Positions 49,450 to 58,297 of a stretch of DNA of 64,000 nucleotides are shown here, piece by piece. The position numbers were made by a program, and so were the translations under genes. Position 1 is the first letter of the stretch; the number at the start of each line of letters is the position of its first letter. Origin of the DNA: Novosphingobium colocasiae (GTDB taxonomy: Bacteria > Pseudomonadota > Alphaproteobacteria > Sphingomonadales > Sphingomonadaceae); contig NZ_BMZA01000006.1 of assembly GCF_014652555.1 (NCBI RefSeq), forward strand, positions 95,237-159,236. Reading direction: 5' to 3'. The notes under the pieces are model-generated. The model saw only the letters and a list, made by a program, of their open reading frames with translations. It made no database searches and was not told the DNA's origin.

Positions 49450-51124
49450 GATTGGAGAAGTTTCCGTGCTTGAAGGCGAAGCGAGCCCATTTTTCGAGCG
49501 GCAGGCGAATTTCGATGTGGCGGTGGGCCCATCCTATCCGCGCATGCGCCGGCTGATTGATGTTCCGGTGCCGATGCCCGACGGCACGGTGCTGTCCGGC
49601 AACTGCTACCTGCCGGAAGGCGATGATCCGGTGCCGGTAATCTGCGCGATGACGATCTATCGCAAGGAAGAGCACAAGAAGCACTACGACGTGTTCCTGC
49701 CGATCGAGAATACTCACCTCGGCGTCATGCGCTTCAGCGACGATGCGACCTTCGAGGGTCCCGATCCCGCGCATTGGGTGCCGCACGGCTATGGTGTGGT
49801 CCACGTCGATGCGCGCGGCTTCGGCAAGTCGCCGGGCGTCGCCAAGCCGTTCTCGATACCAGCGTTCCGGGATTTCTACGAAATCGTCGAATGGGTCGGG
49901 GCGCAGCCCTGGTGCAACGGTCGGGTGGCGACTTCGGGCGTCTCGTACCTCGGCACTAACCAGTATTTCCTTGCCGCGATGCGGCCGCCGGCGCTGGTGG
50001 CGATCAACCCCTGGGACGCGCGCACTGACCGCTTCCGTTCGGATTACCTGGGCGGCATTCCGAACACTTATATGTCACGCTGGATCTTCGAGAATTTCAC
50101 GATCCCCTCGCTGAACGATCCCGTCCACGCCGAGGGCATGCGTGCCTTCACTGACATCGCCGGAGCGCCACGCCTTATCGATGATCCCTATCATGCCGAG
50201 AAGCTGGAGATGCTGGCAATGCTGCCCGACGTGGCGGTGCCGACGCTGATCGGCGGCTCCATCTCGGATCAGGCCAAGCACACGCGCGATGCCTTCGAGA
50301 ACTTCATGACGGTCGGATCGTCGGACAAGTGGCTGTATATCCACCGCGATCCCGAATGGGCGGCCTATTACGACGAGTCCGGTCTCGCGCTGCAGCGCCG
50401 GTTCTTCGACCACTTCGTCAAGGGCATCGACAACGGCTGGGAAGAGACCCCGCGCGTATTTGGCAAGGTGTTTTCCGGGCTCACGCGCTGGGCTCCGGTC
50501 ACCGGCCCGCGCTGGCCTTTGCCGCAGGCGGTTCAGACCCGCTTCCACCTCGGTGCCGACGGCGCTCTGCGTTCGGCGGCACCGGGAGGCGAGGGTAGCC
50601 AAGTGTATGACAGCGAAACCGGGCGGGCCAGCTTCTCCATCCGCTTCGATCGGGACATCGATCTGGTCGGCCACAGCCACCTGCACCTGTGGCTCTCGAT
50701 CGAGGATGGTGACGATGCTGACTTGTTCGTGGGCCTCAAGAAGTTCGATGCCGAGGGCAACGAGGTGTTCTTCCTTGGCGAGAGCGGCAATAACCCGAAC
50801 GACATCGTCTCGCGCGGCTGGCTGCGCGCCTCGCATCGCGAGTTGTCGGAGGCGAGCACGTCGTTCCGCCCCGTCCTCAGGCACAAGCGCCAGATCCCTC
50901 TGGAAGCCGGCGTCCCGACCGAGATGACCGTTGAAATCCACCCCACCTCGACCCGGTTCGAGGCGGGCGAGACGCTGATGCTGGTGATCCAGGGAACCTC
51001 CATCCCGCCTTCGGATGTGGCGATCGGGTTTGAGGAAAAGGTCAATCGCGGCTGGCACACCGTCCATTTCGGCGGAGGATATGACAGCTGGCTGAGCCTT
51101 CCGGTGATCGAGGGAGACGCCTGA
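49448..51124 (+). CDS. CocE/NonD family hydrolase
   Basis: A 558-residue X-Pro-dipeptidyl-peptidase/cocaine-esterase-like serine hydrolase. The alpha/beta core has nucleophile S166 in 'ATSGVSYLGTNQYF', an oxyanion tyrosine in 'CAMTIYRKEEHKKHYDVF', a later Asp in 'GGSISDQAKHTRDAFENF' and His in 'WLYIHRDPEW'. The C-terminal beta-jelly-roll (~residue 340 on) is present, with 'YDSWLSLPVIEGDA' at the end. There is no signal peptide, so it is cytoplasmic. Known members hydrolyse aryl esters or acylated amino acids, so here it may release an aromatic acid. An upstream frame start (49418) overlaps the promoter and is discarded. Confidence 0.85.
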   Translation: MIGEVSVLEGEASPFFERQANFDVAVGPSYPRMRRLIDVPVPMPDGTVLSGNCYLPEGDDPVPVICAMTIYRKEEHKKHYDVFLPIENTHLGVMRFSDDATFEGPDPAHWVPHGYGVVHVDARGFGKSPGVAKPFSIPAFRDFYEIVEWVGAQPWCNGRVATSGVSYLGTNQYFLAAMRPPALVAINPWDARTDRFRSDYLGGIPNTYMSRWIFENFTIPSLNDPVHAEGMRAFTDIAGAPRLIDDPYHAEKLEMLAMLPDVAVPTLIGGSISDQAKHTRDAFENFMTVGSSDKWLYIHRDPEWAAYYDESGLALQRRFFDHFVKGIDNGWEETPRVFGKVFSGLTRWAPVTGPRWPLPQAVQTRFHLGADGALRSAAPGGEGSQVYDSETGRASFSIRFDRDIDLVGHSHLHLWLSIEDGDDADLFVGLKKFDAEGNEVFFLGESGNNPNDIVSRGWLRASHRELSEASTSFRPVLRHKRQIPLEAGVPTEMTVEIHPTSTRFEAGETLMLVIQGTSIPPSDVAIGFEEKVNRGWHTVHFGGGYDSWLSLPVIEGDA

Positions 51125-52233
51125 TGCCGTTCGATGTTCTCCTGCTGCCCGGCGACGGCATCGGCGGCGAAGTGATGGGGCAGGCGGAGGCGGTGATCGC
51201 ATTCCTCAACCGCACCGGCCTCACCGATATCCGCACCGAGGCCGACCTTGCCGGCGGCACCGCTTACGATCGCCACGGACACCCGCTCGGCGATGCTACG
51301 CTTGCCAGGGCGCAGGCCTGCGGCACCGTCCTGTTCGGCGCGGTGGGCGGTGAGCAATGGGATCATGTGCCGTACCACTTGCGCCCGGAAATCGGCTTCA
51401 TGCGGCTGCGCAAGGAGATGGACCTGTTCGCCAACTTGCGCCCGGCGGTTTGCCCGCCGGCGCTGGCGGGGGCTTCCAGCCTCAAGCCCGAGTTGGTCGA
51501 TGGGCTGGACCTGATGATCGTGCGCGAACTGACCGGCGGGGTCTACTTCGGCGAGCCCAAGGAAATCGTCACCCAGGAGAACGGCCGCCGCCGCGCGGTC
51601 GATACCCAGGTCTACGACGAGGACGAGATCGAGCGGATCGCCTACGTCGCCTTCCGGCTCGCCGGCGAACGGCAGGGGCGGCTCGCCTCGGTCGAGAAAA
51701 GCAACGTGATGAAGAGCGGGCTGCTGTGGCGTCAGGTGGTCAGCCGGATGCAGCACGACCTTTATCCGCAGGTGGAACTGGTCCATCTGCTGGCGGACAA
51801 TTGCGCCATGCAGCTCGTCCGCCGGCCCAAGCAGTTTGATGTGATCCTCGCCGACAACCTGTTCGGGGACATGCTGTCGGACGTGGCTGCGATGGCGGCA
51901 GGATCGTTGGGCATGCTGCCATCGGCGTCGCTTGGTGCCCCCGATGCGCAGGGGCGGCTGGCAGCGCTTTACGAGCCGGTCCACGGCTCCGCCCCCGACA
52001 TCGCCGGCAAGGGCATCGCCAATCCGATCGCGATGATCGCCAGCCTTGGCATGCTGCTGCGCCATTCGATGGCTCGGCATGACCTCGCCGACGCGCTGGA
52101 TCGCGCCATCGCCGCCGCCTTGGCCACGGGAACGCGCACCGCCGATGTGGCGGGGGCCGGCACGCCGGTGGGGACCACGGCGATGGGCGCGGCCATCATC
52201 GCCGCGTTGGCGGAGGAACTGGAAGCGGCCTGA
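51124..52233 (+). CDS. Isopropylmalate-dehydrogenase-family protein
   Basis: A 369-residue decarboxylating beta-hydroxyacid dehydrogenase of the LeuB type. Landmarks: 'LLLPGDGIGGEVM', 'LRKEMDLFANLRPAVC' (substrate arginines), 'IVRELTGGVYFGEPK', the Lys of 'SVEKSNVMKSG', 'ILADNLFGDMLSD' (metal Asp), 'PVHGSAPDIAGKGIANPIA'. All look functional. The start overlaps the CocE stop by one base (TGATG). Placement in a catabolic operon is unusual for leucine biosynthesis; a malate- or tartrate-like side-chain substrate is an alternative. It could complement or duplicate a chromosomal leuB. Confidence 0.85.
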   Translation: MPFDVLLLPGDGIGGEVMGQAEAVIAFLNRTGLTDIRTEADLAGGTAYDRHGHPLGDATLARAQACGTVLFGAVGGEQWDHVPYHLRPEIGFMRLRKEMDLFANLRPAVCPPALAGASSLKPELVDGLDLMIVRELTGGVYFGEPKEIVTQENGRRRAVDTQVYDEDEIERIAYVAFRLAGERQGRLASVEKSNVMKSGLLWRQVVSRMQHDLYPQVELVHLLADNCAMQLVRRPKQFDVILADNLFGDMLSDVAAMAAGSLGMLPSASLGAPDAQGRLAALYEPVHGSAPDIAGKGIANPIAMIASLGMLLRHSMARHDLADALDRAIAAALATGTRTADVAGAGTPVGTTAMGAAIIAALAEELEAA

Positions 52234-52246
52234 AGCTCCTGCAACA

Positions 52247-52290
52247 GCGACCTGACCGGCCGGCGTAACGGCCCCGGCCGGTCAGGTCGC
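52247..52290. terminator. Bidirectional terminator (17-bp perfect stem)
   Basis: Arms 52247-52263 and 52274-52290 are exact reverse complements (core GACCTGACCGGCC), 10-base loop, between the convergent LeuB-like and GntR genes; the right arm overlaps the GntR stop codon. Confidence 0.75.
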
Positions 52291-52968
52291 CCAGCGTTCC
52301 GCGATCAGGGTGGCGCGTTCGATCATCCGGTGCATGTGGCGCTTGGCAATCGCCTCCGCCGCATCACCGTCGCCCGCAAGGACCGCGCGCGCCAGGTCGA
52401 AGTGATCGTCAAGGTTCGTGCGCCACTGGTCCTCGGTGAGGTCGCGGAAGTAGATTTCGTAGAGCATCGGGATGTTAACCTGATCCATCAGCGCGCCGAT
52501 GTCCTCGATCCCCGACAGTTCGTTCAGCGTGCGATGGAAGCGGCCATTGCCCTTGCGGTGATGCGCCGGGTGCATGTCCGACAATTCCTGCTCGATACCG
52601 GCCAGCAAGCTCCGCATGGTATCGCGGTGGCCGGGCAGGGCGATCCGCTCCGCCGCCGCGCGCGCTCCAAGCCCGGCGATCGCGCCCCGGATGCGCAGCA
52701 TGTCGGTCACCTGCTTGGCCGTCGGGCGGGACACCATGGCCCCGCGATTGGGCTCGAACCGGATGTAGCGATTCGCCTCGAGTCGGCGGAGCGCCTCGCG
52801 GATGCTCCCCCGTCCAACGCCGAAATCGGCCGCCAGCTCCGCCTCCACCAGCCGTTCGCCGGGGCGATAATCCCCCCGCACGATGCGCTGCTCGATCTGC
52901 TCGACCAGCGTCTGCGCAAGCGTGGGATTCGCTGCTTTTCTGGCAATTCCCGGGTCTGCTTCCGCCAC
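52282..52968 (-). CDS. GntR family regulator, FCD type
   Basis: A 228-residue FadR-subfamily regulator. The winged helix-turn-helix covers about residues 18-85 ('YRPGERLVEAELAADFGVGRGSIREALRRLEANRYIRFEPNRGAMV'-like region, partially quoted for the key 'GRGSIREALRRLEA' recognition helix), and the C-terminal all-helical FCD ligand domain runs to ~220 with metal-ligand-like histidines 'HHRKGNGRFHRTLNEL' and 'LDDHFDLARAVL'. The start is GTG 52968 after AGGAG. It lies between the two units it most likely controls, and TTGTNNNACAA sites flank both. The effector is unknown, perhaps the pathway substrate or its acid. Confidence 0.87.
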   Translation of the reverse strand: MAEADPGIARKAANPTLAQTLVEQIEQRIVRGDYRPGERLVEAELAADFGVGRGSIREALRRLEANRYIRFEPNRGAMVSRPTAKQVTDMLRIRGAIAGLGARAAAERIALPGHRDTMRSLLAGIEQELSDMHPAHHRKGNGRFHRTLNELSGIEDIGALMDQVNIPMLYEIYFRDLTEDQWRTNLDDHFDLARAVLAGDGDAAEAIAKRHMHRMIERATLIAERWAT

Positions 52969-53002
52969 GTTTCAACTCCTGTGTGAATGCGGACTATCAA
53001 GT

Positions 53003-53057
53003 TTGTCGTACAATCTCAAGAAACGTCGTTGACACAGATCAAATTGTCGTACAACTT
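53003..53057 (+). promoter_or_regulatory. Promoter with two TTGTCGTACAA sites before the dioxygenase gene
   Basis: Identical TTGTCGTACAA sites occur at 53003-53013 and 53044-53054, with a strong TTGACA (53029-53034) between them; the second site overlaps the expected -10. This mirrors the arrangement at 49375-49449. The 53003 site is also just upstream of the GntR gene's own start (52968), allowing autoregulation. Confidence 0.65.
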
Positions 53058-53132
53058 TTCAGCACGAACCGCAGCAATCCGAAAAAGCTGCGGCGACAAT
53101 CCACCACTTTGTGCGACATTCACGGGGGTTTC

Positions 53133-54452
53133 GTGACGTTCGATGTATCTCGCCTGGTCGACCTGGAAAACGGGCTGATCGACCGTCGGATCTTTTCCGA
53201 CGCCGAAATCTACGACGCGGAAATGGATCGCATTTTCCGTCGCACCTGGCTTGCGCTCGGCCATGAGAGCGAAATTGCCGAGACCAACGATTTCTTCACC
53301 ACCTGGATGGGGGCCGACCCCGTCATCGTCTCGCGCACTGCGCAAGGCATCAAGGTGATGCTCAACATGTGCCGCCACCGGGGCGGCACCGTCTGCCGCG
53401 TCGATCGCGGCAATGCCAAGCTGTTCCTGTGTCCCTACCACGGCTGGTCGTACAATCCCGATGGCACCCTGAAAGTGGTGCCGGGGCTGGAGGCGGATTA
53501 CCGTCACGGCATCGACCCGACCCAGTGGGGCCTCCTCGAAGCCCCTCGGGTCGCAACCTACAAGGGCCTCATCTTCGCGAGCTGGAACCCCGAAGTCGAG
53601 CCGCTCGAGGAATTTCTCGGCGACGCGCGCTTCTATCTCGATTGCCTACTCGACCGGGTCGAGGGCGGGACCGAGCTGGTCGGCGGCATGCGCCGGTGGA
53701 TCATTCCGACCAACTGGAAGCATGCCGCAGAGAATTTCGTGGGCGACAGCTATCATGCTGCGGCCACGCACGCCTCGATCATGCGGGTGCCGGGGCTTGA
53801 AGGTGCCGGCGGCCGGGTCAAGGACGTGGTCGGATACCAAGCCGCGCTCGACAACGGGCACGGCGTGGGCATGTGGATGGCATCGGAGGACAACGCACGC
53901 GGCGGCTACGGACACCTTGCCGGGATCGACGATTACCTGAAGTCGATCCAGGACCAGCTCGTCGCCAAACTCGGCGAATTGCGGGCGACGCGGCTGACCC
54001 CGGTGCATGCGACGATCTTTCCCAACTTCTCGATCGAGTTCCCGTTTGCCTCGCTGCACATCTGGCACCCGCGCGGGCCGCTGAAGACCGAAGTGCGCGA
54101 CCTGACCATCGTCGACAAGGCGATGCCAGCCGAGATGAAGGACATGCTGCGCCGACACTGCATGCTGCGCCAGGGCCCGGCAGGGACCTGGGAGCAGGAC
54201 GACATGGATAACTGGTCGCAGACCACGTATTCCTCGCTTAGTCCCACCGCGCGCGGGCTGATGGCCAATTACCAGATGGGCATGGGCCACGAACATACCC
54301 GCGACGACATTCCCGGCCGGATCGACAACAAGAGTTCGGACATCAACCAGCGCAACATGTACGCGCGCTGGGCCGAGCTGATGGCGATGGACCCGCCGCC
54401 GCCGCAAGTGCCCGCCGCCTGCCGCTCGCACTCCGGGGAGATCAGCAGATGA
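53133..54452 (+). CDS. Aromatic-ring-hydroxylating dioxygenase, alpha subunit
   Basis: A 439-residue Rieske oxygenase large subunit. The 2Fe-2S ligands are C80/H82 ('NMCRHRGG') and C100/H103 ('LCPYHGWSY'). The mononuclear iron site shows D205, H208 and H213 in 'NFVGDSYHAAATH'. The start is GTG 53133 after CGGGGG; the upstream in-frame ATG lies within the operator region. It adds O2 to an aromatic ring to give a cis-diol. It pairs with the beta subunit (4-base overlap). No ferredoxin or reductase is encoded nearby, so electrons must come from proteins elsewhere, as is frequent in sphingomonads. The substrate cannot be read. Confidence 0.9.
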   Translation: MTFDVSRLVDLENGLIDRRIFSDAEIYDAEMDRIFRRTWLALGHESEIAETNDFFTTWMGADPVIVSRTAQGIKVMLNMCRHRGGTVCRVDRGNAKLFLCPYHGWSYNPDGTLKVVPGLEADYRHGIDPTQWGLLEAPRVATYKGLIFASWNPEVEPLEEFLGDARFYLDCLLDRVEGGTELVGGMRRWIIPTNWKHAAENFVGDSYHAAATHASIMRVPGLEGAGGRVKDVVGYQAALDNGHGVGMWMASEDNARGGYGHLAGIDDYLKSIQDQLVAKLGELRATRLTPVHATIFPNFSIEFPFASLHIWHPRGPLKTEVRDLTIVDKAMPAEMKDMLRRHCMLRQGPAGTWEQDDMDNWSQTTYSSLSPTARGLMANYQMGMGHEHTRDDIPGRIDNKSSDINQRNMYARWAELMAMDPPPPQVPAACRSHSGEISR

Positions 54453-54982
54453 GCGCGCCCTCGCAAGATCTGCTCGCCCGGATGGCGCTGACCTTCGAAG
54501 CCCAGCAGTTCCTCTATGCAGAGGCGCGGCTGCTCGATACCCAAAATTACAAGGCCTGGCTGGAACTCGTCACTGACGACATCCACTACTGGGCCCCGGT
54601 GGTCGAAAGCCGCGAGCGGCGTCATCGCGCCGGGCACTACGTCGCTGCCGCGGATGAAAGCGCCTACTTCGACGATACCCGCGCGACGCTGGGCATGCGG
54701 GTGGCCCGGCTCGGCTTTCCTGGTGCCTGGGCAGAAGTGCCGCCTTCGCGCATGACCCGGCTGATCTCCAACGTCGAGGTAGGTGAGCAAGGCGCGGAGG
54801 ACATCCCGGTGCGCTCGTGCTTCTACCTATTCCGTTCGCGGCTGGAGACTGAGGAGGACAGCTACCACGGCGTGCGCGAGGACGTGCTGCGCCGGGTTGA
54901 CGGCGAACTGCGCCTTGCTCGCCGCAAGATCATCTTCGCGCAATCGGTACTGACCGCGCGCAGCATCACGACCTTTCTTTGA
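54449..54982 (+). CDS. Aromatic-ring-hydroxylating dioxygenase, beta subunit
   Basis: A 177-residue NTF2-like small subunit: 'FEAQQFLYAEARLLDTQNYKAWLELVTDDIHYWAPV' is the family's opening, then 'RMTRLISNVEV' and the terminal 'RRKIIFAQSVLTARSITTFL'. It has structural rather than catalytic residues and forms the alpha3beta3 hexamer with the upstream protein. Its ATG overlaps the alpha stop by 4 bases. The stop comes 68 bases before the TonB-receptor start. Confidence 0.9.
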   Translation: MSAPSQDLLARMALTFEAQQFLYAEARLLDTQNYKAWLELVTDDIHYWAPVVESRERRHRAGHYVAAADESAYFDDTRATLGMRVARLGFPGAWAEVPPSRMTRLISNVEVGEQGAEDIPVRSCFYLFRSRLETEEDSYHGVREDVLRRVDGELRLARRKIIFAQSVLTARSITTFL

Positions 54983-55050
54983 TGAATGCAAGCAACACAA
55001 AGGACCAACCGGAGAGGGATTGGGCCGCACCAGACATGAGGGAATTGTTT

Positions 55051-57396
55051 ATGACCAACCTAGCTACCTTGCGCTCCCTGCCTTCCCCGAGCCTCGTCGC
55101 GCTGGCGCTCAGCCTTTCGCTGGCCGTCGTCAACCCGGCCTTCGCACAGGATACTGCGTCGGAGACCGCAAGCACCAGCAGCGAAAGTGAAGGCATCGGC
55201 GATATCGTCGTCACCGCCCAGAGGCGCGAGCAGAACCTCCAGCAGGTGCCGATCTCGATCACGGCGGTCAGCGGCGACAAGCTGCGCGACCTTGGTCTTA
55301 CCCGTTCCACCGACATCATCCGGCTAACCCCGGGCGTGTCGATCTCGTCCAGCTCGGGTGGCGAGAACGCACAGTATTCGATGCGCGGCGTTACGCAGAA
55401 CGACTACGCCGAAATCGCCGAGGGCCCGATCGCGGTCTATGTCGATGACAGCTACATCCCTAACCTTCAGGGCCAGAACTTCGGCTTTTACGACATGCAG
55501 CGCGTGGAAGTCCTGAAGGGTCCGCAGGGCATCCTGTTCGGGCGCAACGCCACCGGTGGTCTGGTCCACTATATCATCAACAAGCCGAGCGACCGGCTCG
55601 AAGGGTATGGTCAGGCGACATACGGCAGCTACGACCAAGTGCGCCTCGAAGGGGCTGTCGGCGGCCCCATCAGCGATACCCTTTCGGCCCGTGTCTCGTT
55701 CCTCTATGATCGCAACGGTGCGTTCTGGAAGAACCAGGCCGCTTCCGACATCGCATCGGGTGCCGGTTCGTCCACCGTTGAGCCGTGCTGTGCCGACCTT
55801 GGCGGCAAGCGCAACATCGCCGGACGTCTCCAGCTCGAATACAAGCCCACGAACGATCTCAGCATACGGCTCATGGGCTCCATCAATCGCCAGCGCTATT
55901 CGACCGCCGCTTATGCCGAGCGTCCGAGCGTTGCCGTGACCAACGCCGACGGCGTTATCGTGGACACCGTGTTCACCGACAAGGACGCACTGGGCTATAC
56001 CCCGCCGGACATCGGCGATCGCGAGATTTCCTCCGATCTGGCGAAGAAAAACGTCGATTTCTCCTATAGCAACGACGTCAACCTGCACATCGATTACGAC
56101 ATGGGCAGTGCCAAGCTGGTCTCGGTCACCAGCTACCGCCGGTTCTGGAAAAAGACGCTATTCGACGCCGATGCCTCGCCGACCAACTTCCTGAACTTCG
56201 GCAGCAAGGGCCGTGCCACCAACTGGTCGGAGGAACTGCGCCTGCAGGGCTCTACCGACAGCCTCGATTGGTCCACCGGCATCTATCTGCTGGACATCAA
56301 GTCGAATTTCAACGTCGGCCTCGTCGGTCCGATCGGCTCGCTCTTCGCTGACCTGTTCGATGCGACCGACACCGGTATCGACACGGTGAACGTCGCCAAG
56401 CTGCACACCCAGTCGGCTTCGGTGTTCGGGCAGGTGGAATACAAGATTACCCCCACCATCTCTGTCACCGCAGGCCTGCGCGGCATCGTCGACAAGCAGA
56501 ATTTCTTCTACGGTGCCTATGCCTTTACCAATGCCGATCCTTACGAGATCAACACTGACCCGGCGGATTACCTCTATTCGTTCGGCGCAGACTATTCCGA
56601 CAAGCGCACCCAGCATCTGTGGGCGGGCAAACTGCAGCTGCAGTGGATGCCCAATCCCGATGCGCTGGTCTACGCCGGCATCAACCGCGGCACCAAGAGC
56701 GGCAACTACAACGTCCTTCTTGCCATCAGCTCGATCGGCGACGCCAGCATACCTTATGGTGACGAGACCCTGCTGGCTTACGAAGTGGGTACCAAGCTGA
56801 CGTTCTGGGACGGCAAGGCCCGCTTCAACGCGGCGGCCTATTACTATGACTACAAGAACTACCAAGCCTACAGCTCGCGCGCGCTGACCACTTACGTGCT
56901 CAACAAGCCCGCGCGCAATTATGGCGTGGAAGGCAGCCTGACGGTCAAACCGGTGCCCAACCTGCAGTTCGATTTCTCGGGCTCGTTGCTGAACGCCAAG
57001 GTCAAGGACGTGACCGTCGCGAACGGGCTGGATCCCCAGACCGTGCGTACGCCGTTCGCGGCCAAGAGCCAAGCCTCGGCGCTGGTGTCGTACACTCTGC
57101 CGGGGGCCATCGCCCAGGGTGATCTGACGCTTTCCGGCAATTACTATTACACCGCCGGCTTCTACACCAACAACCAGAACTTCACGAACCAGTACGTGCC
57201 CGGATACAGCCTGTGGGGCGCGACCGTGCGCTGGCAGGACGTATCGCGCCAGTGGGACGTGACGCTGACCGCCAACAACATCTTCGACAAGCGCTACCTC
57301 GTCACCCAGGTCGATCTGACCTCGGTCTGCGGTTGCACCGAATCCGCCTATGGCACGCCGCGCTGGCTGACGGCAGCCATCGGCTACCACTTCTGA
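55051..57396 (+). CDS. TonB-dependent receptor (781 aa)
   Basis: An outer-membrane receptor with signal peptide (to about residue 32, 'AVVNPAFAQD'), TonB box 'GDIVVTAQRREQNLQQVPISI' in its usual sphingomonad form, plug (residues ~50-165, 'GPIAVYVDDSYIPNLQG', 'VEVLKGPQGILFGRNATGG') and barrel ending '...WLTAAIGYHF'. Its place in the middle of the dioxygenase operon implies uptake of the pathway substrate across the outer membrane. I chose ATG 55051, seven bases after GAGGGA, over two upstream ATGs at 54979 and 55036. Confidence 0.9.
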   Translation: MTNLATLRSLPSPSLVALALSLSLAVVNPAFAQDTASETASTSSESEGIGDIVVTAQRREQNLQQVPISITAVSGDKLRDLGLTRSTDIIRLTPGVSISSSSGGENAQYSMRGVTQNDYAEIAEGPIAVYVDDSYIPNLQGQNFGFYDMQRVEVLKGPQGILFGRNATGGLVHYIINKPSDRLEGYGQATYGSYDQVRLEGAVGGPISDTLSARVSFLYDRNGAFWKNQAASDIASGAGSSTVEPCCADLGGKRNIAGRLQLEYKPTNDLSIRLMGSINRQRYSTAAYAERPSVAVTNADGVIVDTVFTDKDALGYTPPDIGDREISSDLAKKNVDFSYSNDVNLHIDYDMGSAKLVSVTSYRRFWKKTLFDADASPTNFLNFGSKGRATNWSEELRLQGSTDSLDWSTGIYLLDIKSNFNVGLVGPIGSLFADLFDATDTGIDTVNVAKLHTQSASVFGQVEYKITPTISVTAGLRGIVDKQNFFYGAYAFTNADPYEINTDPADYLYSFGADYSDKRTQHLWAGKLQLQWMPNPDALVYAGINRGTKSGNYNVLLAISSIGDASIPYGDETLLAYEVGTKLTFWDGKARFNAAAYYYDYKNYQAYSSRALTTYVLNKPARNYGVEGSLTVKPVPNLQFDFSGSLLNAKVKDVTVANGLDPQTVRTPFAAKSQASALVSYTLPGAIAQGDLTLSGNYYYTAGFYTNNQNFTNQYVPGYSLWGATVRWQDVSRQWDVTLTANNIFDKRYLVTQVDLTSVCGCTESAYGTPRWLTAAIGYHF

Positions 57397-57423
57397 TCGC
57401 GATCCCACCCAAACCTGCGATCG

Positions 57424-57458
57424 CCCTGCCGGCCCGGCCATTGTGCCAGCCGGCAGGG
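57424..57458 (+). terminator. Hairpin terminator after the TonB receptor
   Basis: CCCTGCCGGC / GCCGGCAGGG (10-bp stem, 15-base loop) followed by TTCTT. It may attenuate read-through into the hydrolase/SDR genes and so set their level below the receptor's. Confidence 0.6.
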
Positions 57459-57495
57459 TTCTTGTACCCATCGGGCCAATCATAAGGAGTCGCGC

Positions 57496-58284
57496 ATGGC
57501 CGGTTTTGAACGCTACATCGAGAAGGGCTCCGGCCCCGCCATCATCCTCAACCACGGGACGCTGATGGACGCGACGATGTTCGCGCCGCAGATGGATTTC
57601 CTGGCCGAGTGCGGATACCGGGTGATCTCGATGAACAGCCGGGCGCTGCTGGAGGACAATCCCCAGGCCCACAGCCTCGACGATCTGGCCGACGATACCG
57701 CCCGGCTTGCCGATGATCTGGGCATCGAAACCTTCGTGGCCGCCGGCATGTCGGTCGGCGCGTTCTCCACCATCAACTTCGCGCTCAAATATCAGGATCG
57801 CTGCGATGCGGTGATCTTCATCGATACCATGGCGGTTGATTATCCCGACCATGAGAAGGAAGCCTTCAAGGCCAAGTTCGACGAGTTGCAGATCGACGGC
57901 CCGGTGCCGCGCGACATCGCCGAATGGTCAGCCCCGTTCTGCTTCGGATCGACCACTTACGCGAACAACATGCCGCTGGTGCAGCACTGGATCGACCGCT
58001 GGGCCACTGTGATCCCCGCCCGCGCGGTGTGGGCGCAAAGCACAAGCTGGACCCACAAGGCGGACTACACGGATCGCCTGAAGGAGATCAGGGTGCCGGT
58101 CCTCATGCTCCATGGCGAGGAGGACGTCCCGCTTCCGCTCGAACGGGTGTTGTCGATGGTCATGGAGATATCCGACCTGACGCTGCACAAGTTCGCCGGC
58201 GTCGGCCATACCGCCAACCTGGAAGCACCCGAGCTGGCCAACCGCGCCATCCTGAATTTCCTCGACCGTATCCACGATCGCTAA
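57496..58284 (+). CDS. Alpha/beta hydrolase
   Basis: A 262-residue single-domain hydrolase: 'IILNHGTLMDATMFAPQ' (HG oxyanion loop), nucleophile S86 in 'VAAGMSVGAFSTINFA', acid in 'VLMLHGEEDVPLP', and H238 in 'GVGHTANLEAPEL'. It resembles enol-lactonase and C-C hydrolase (MhpC-like) enzymes but is not tied to one. AAGGAG lies 7 bases upstream of the ATG. With two SDRs following, it may hydrolyse an ester, lactone or ring-fission product of the pathway. Confidence 0.82.
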   Translation: MAGFERYIEKGSGPAIILNHGTLMDATMFAPQMDFLAECGYRVISMNSRALLEDNPQAHSLDDLADDTARLADDLGIETFVAAGMSVGAFSTINFALKYQDRCDAVIFIDTMAVDYPDHEKEAFKAKFDELQIDGPVPRDIAEWSAPFCFGSTTYANNMPLVQHWIDRWATVIPARAVWAQSTSWTHKADYTDRLKEIRVPVLMLHGEEDVPLPLERVLSMVMEISDLTLHKFAGVGHTANLEAPELANRAILNFLDRIHDR

Positions 58285-58297
58285 GGGCAGCCTATCC

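Noticed and set aside
53133..54982. Naming the dioxygenase benzoate or anthranilate dioxygenase
   Set aside because: The alpha subunit's N-terminus and lack of an adjacent reductase do not match BenABC or AntABC; the substrate was left open.
57496..58284. Calling the alpha/beta hydrolase a second pcaD or a meta-cleavage hydrolase
   Set aside because: The catalytic triad is shared by many families, and no extradiol dioxygenase is present to supply a ring-fission substrate.
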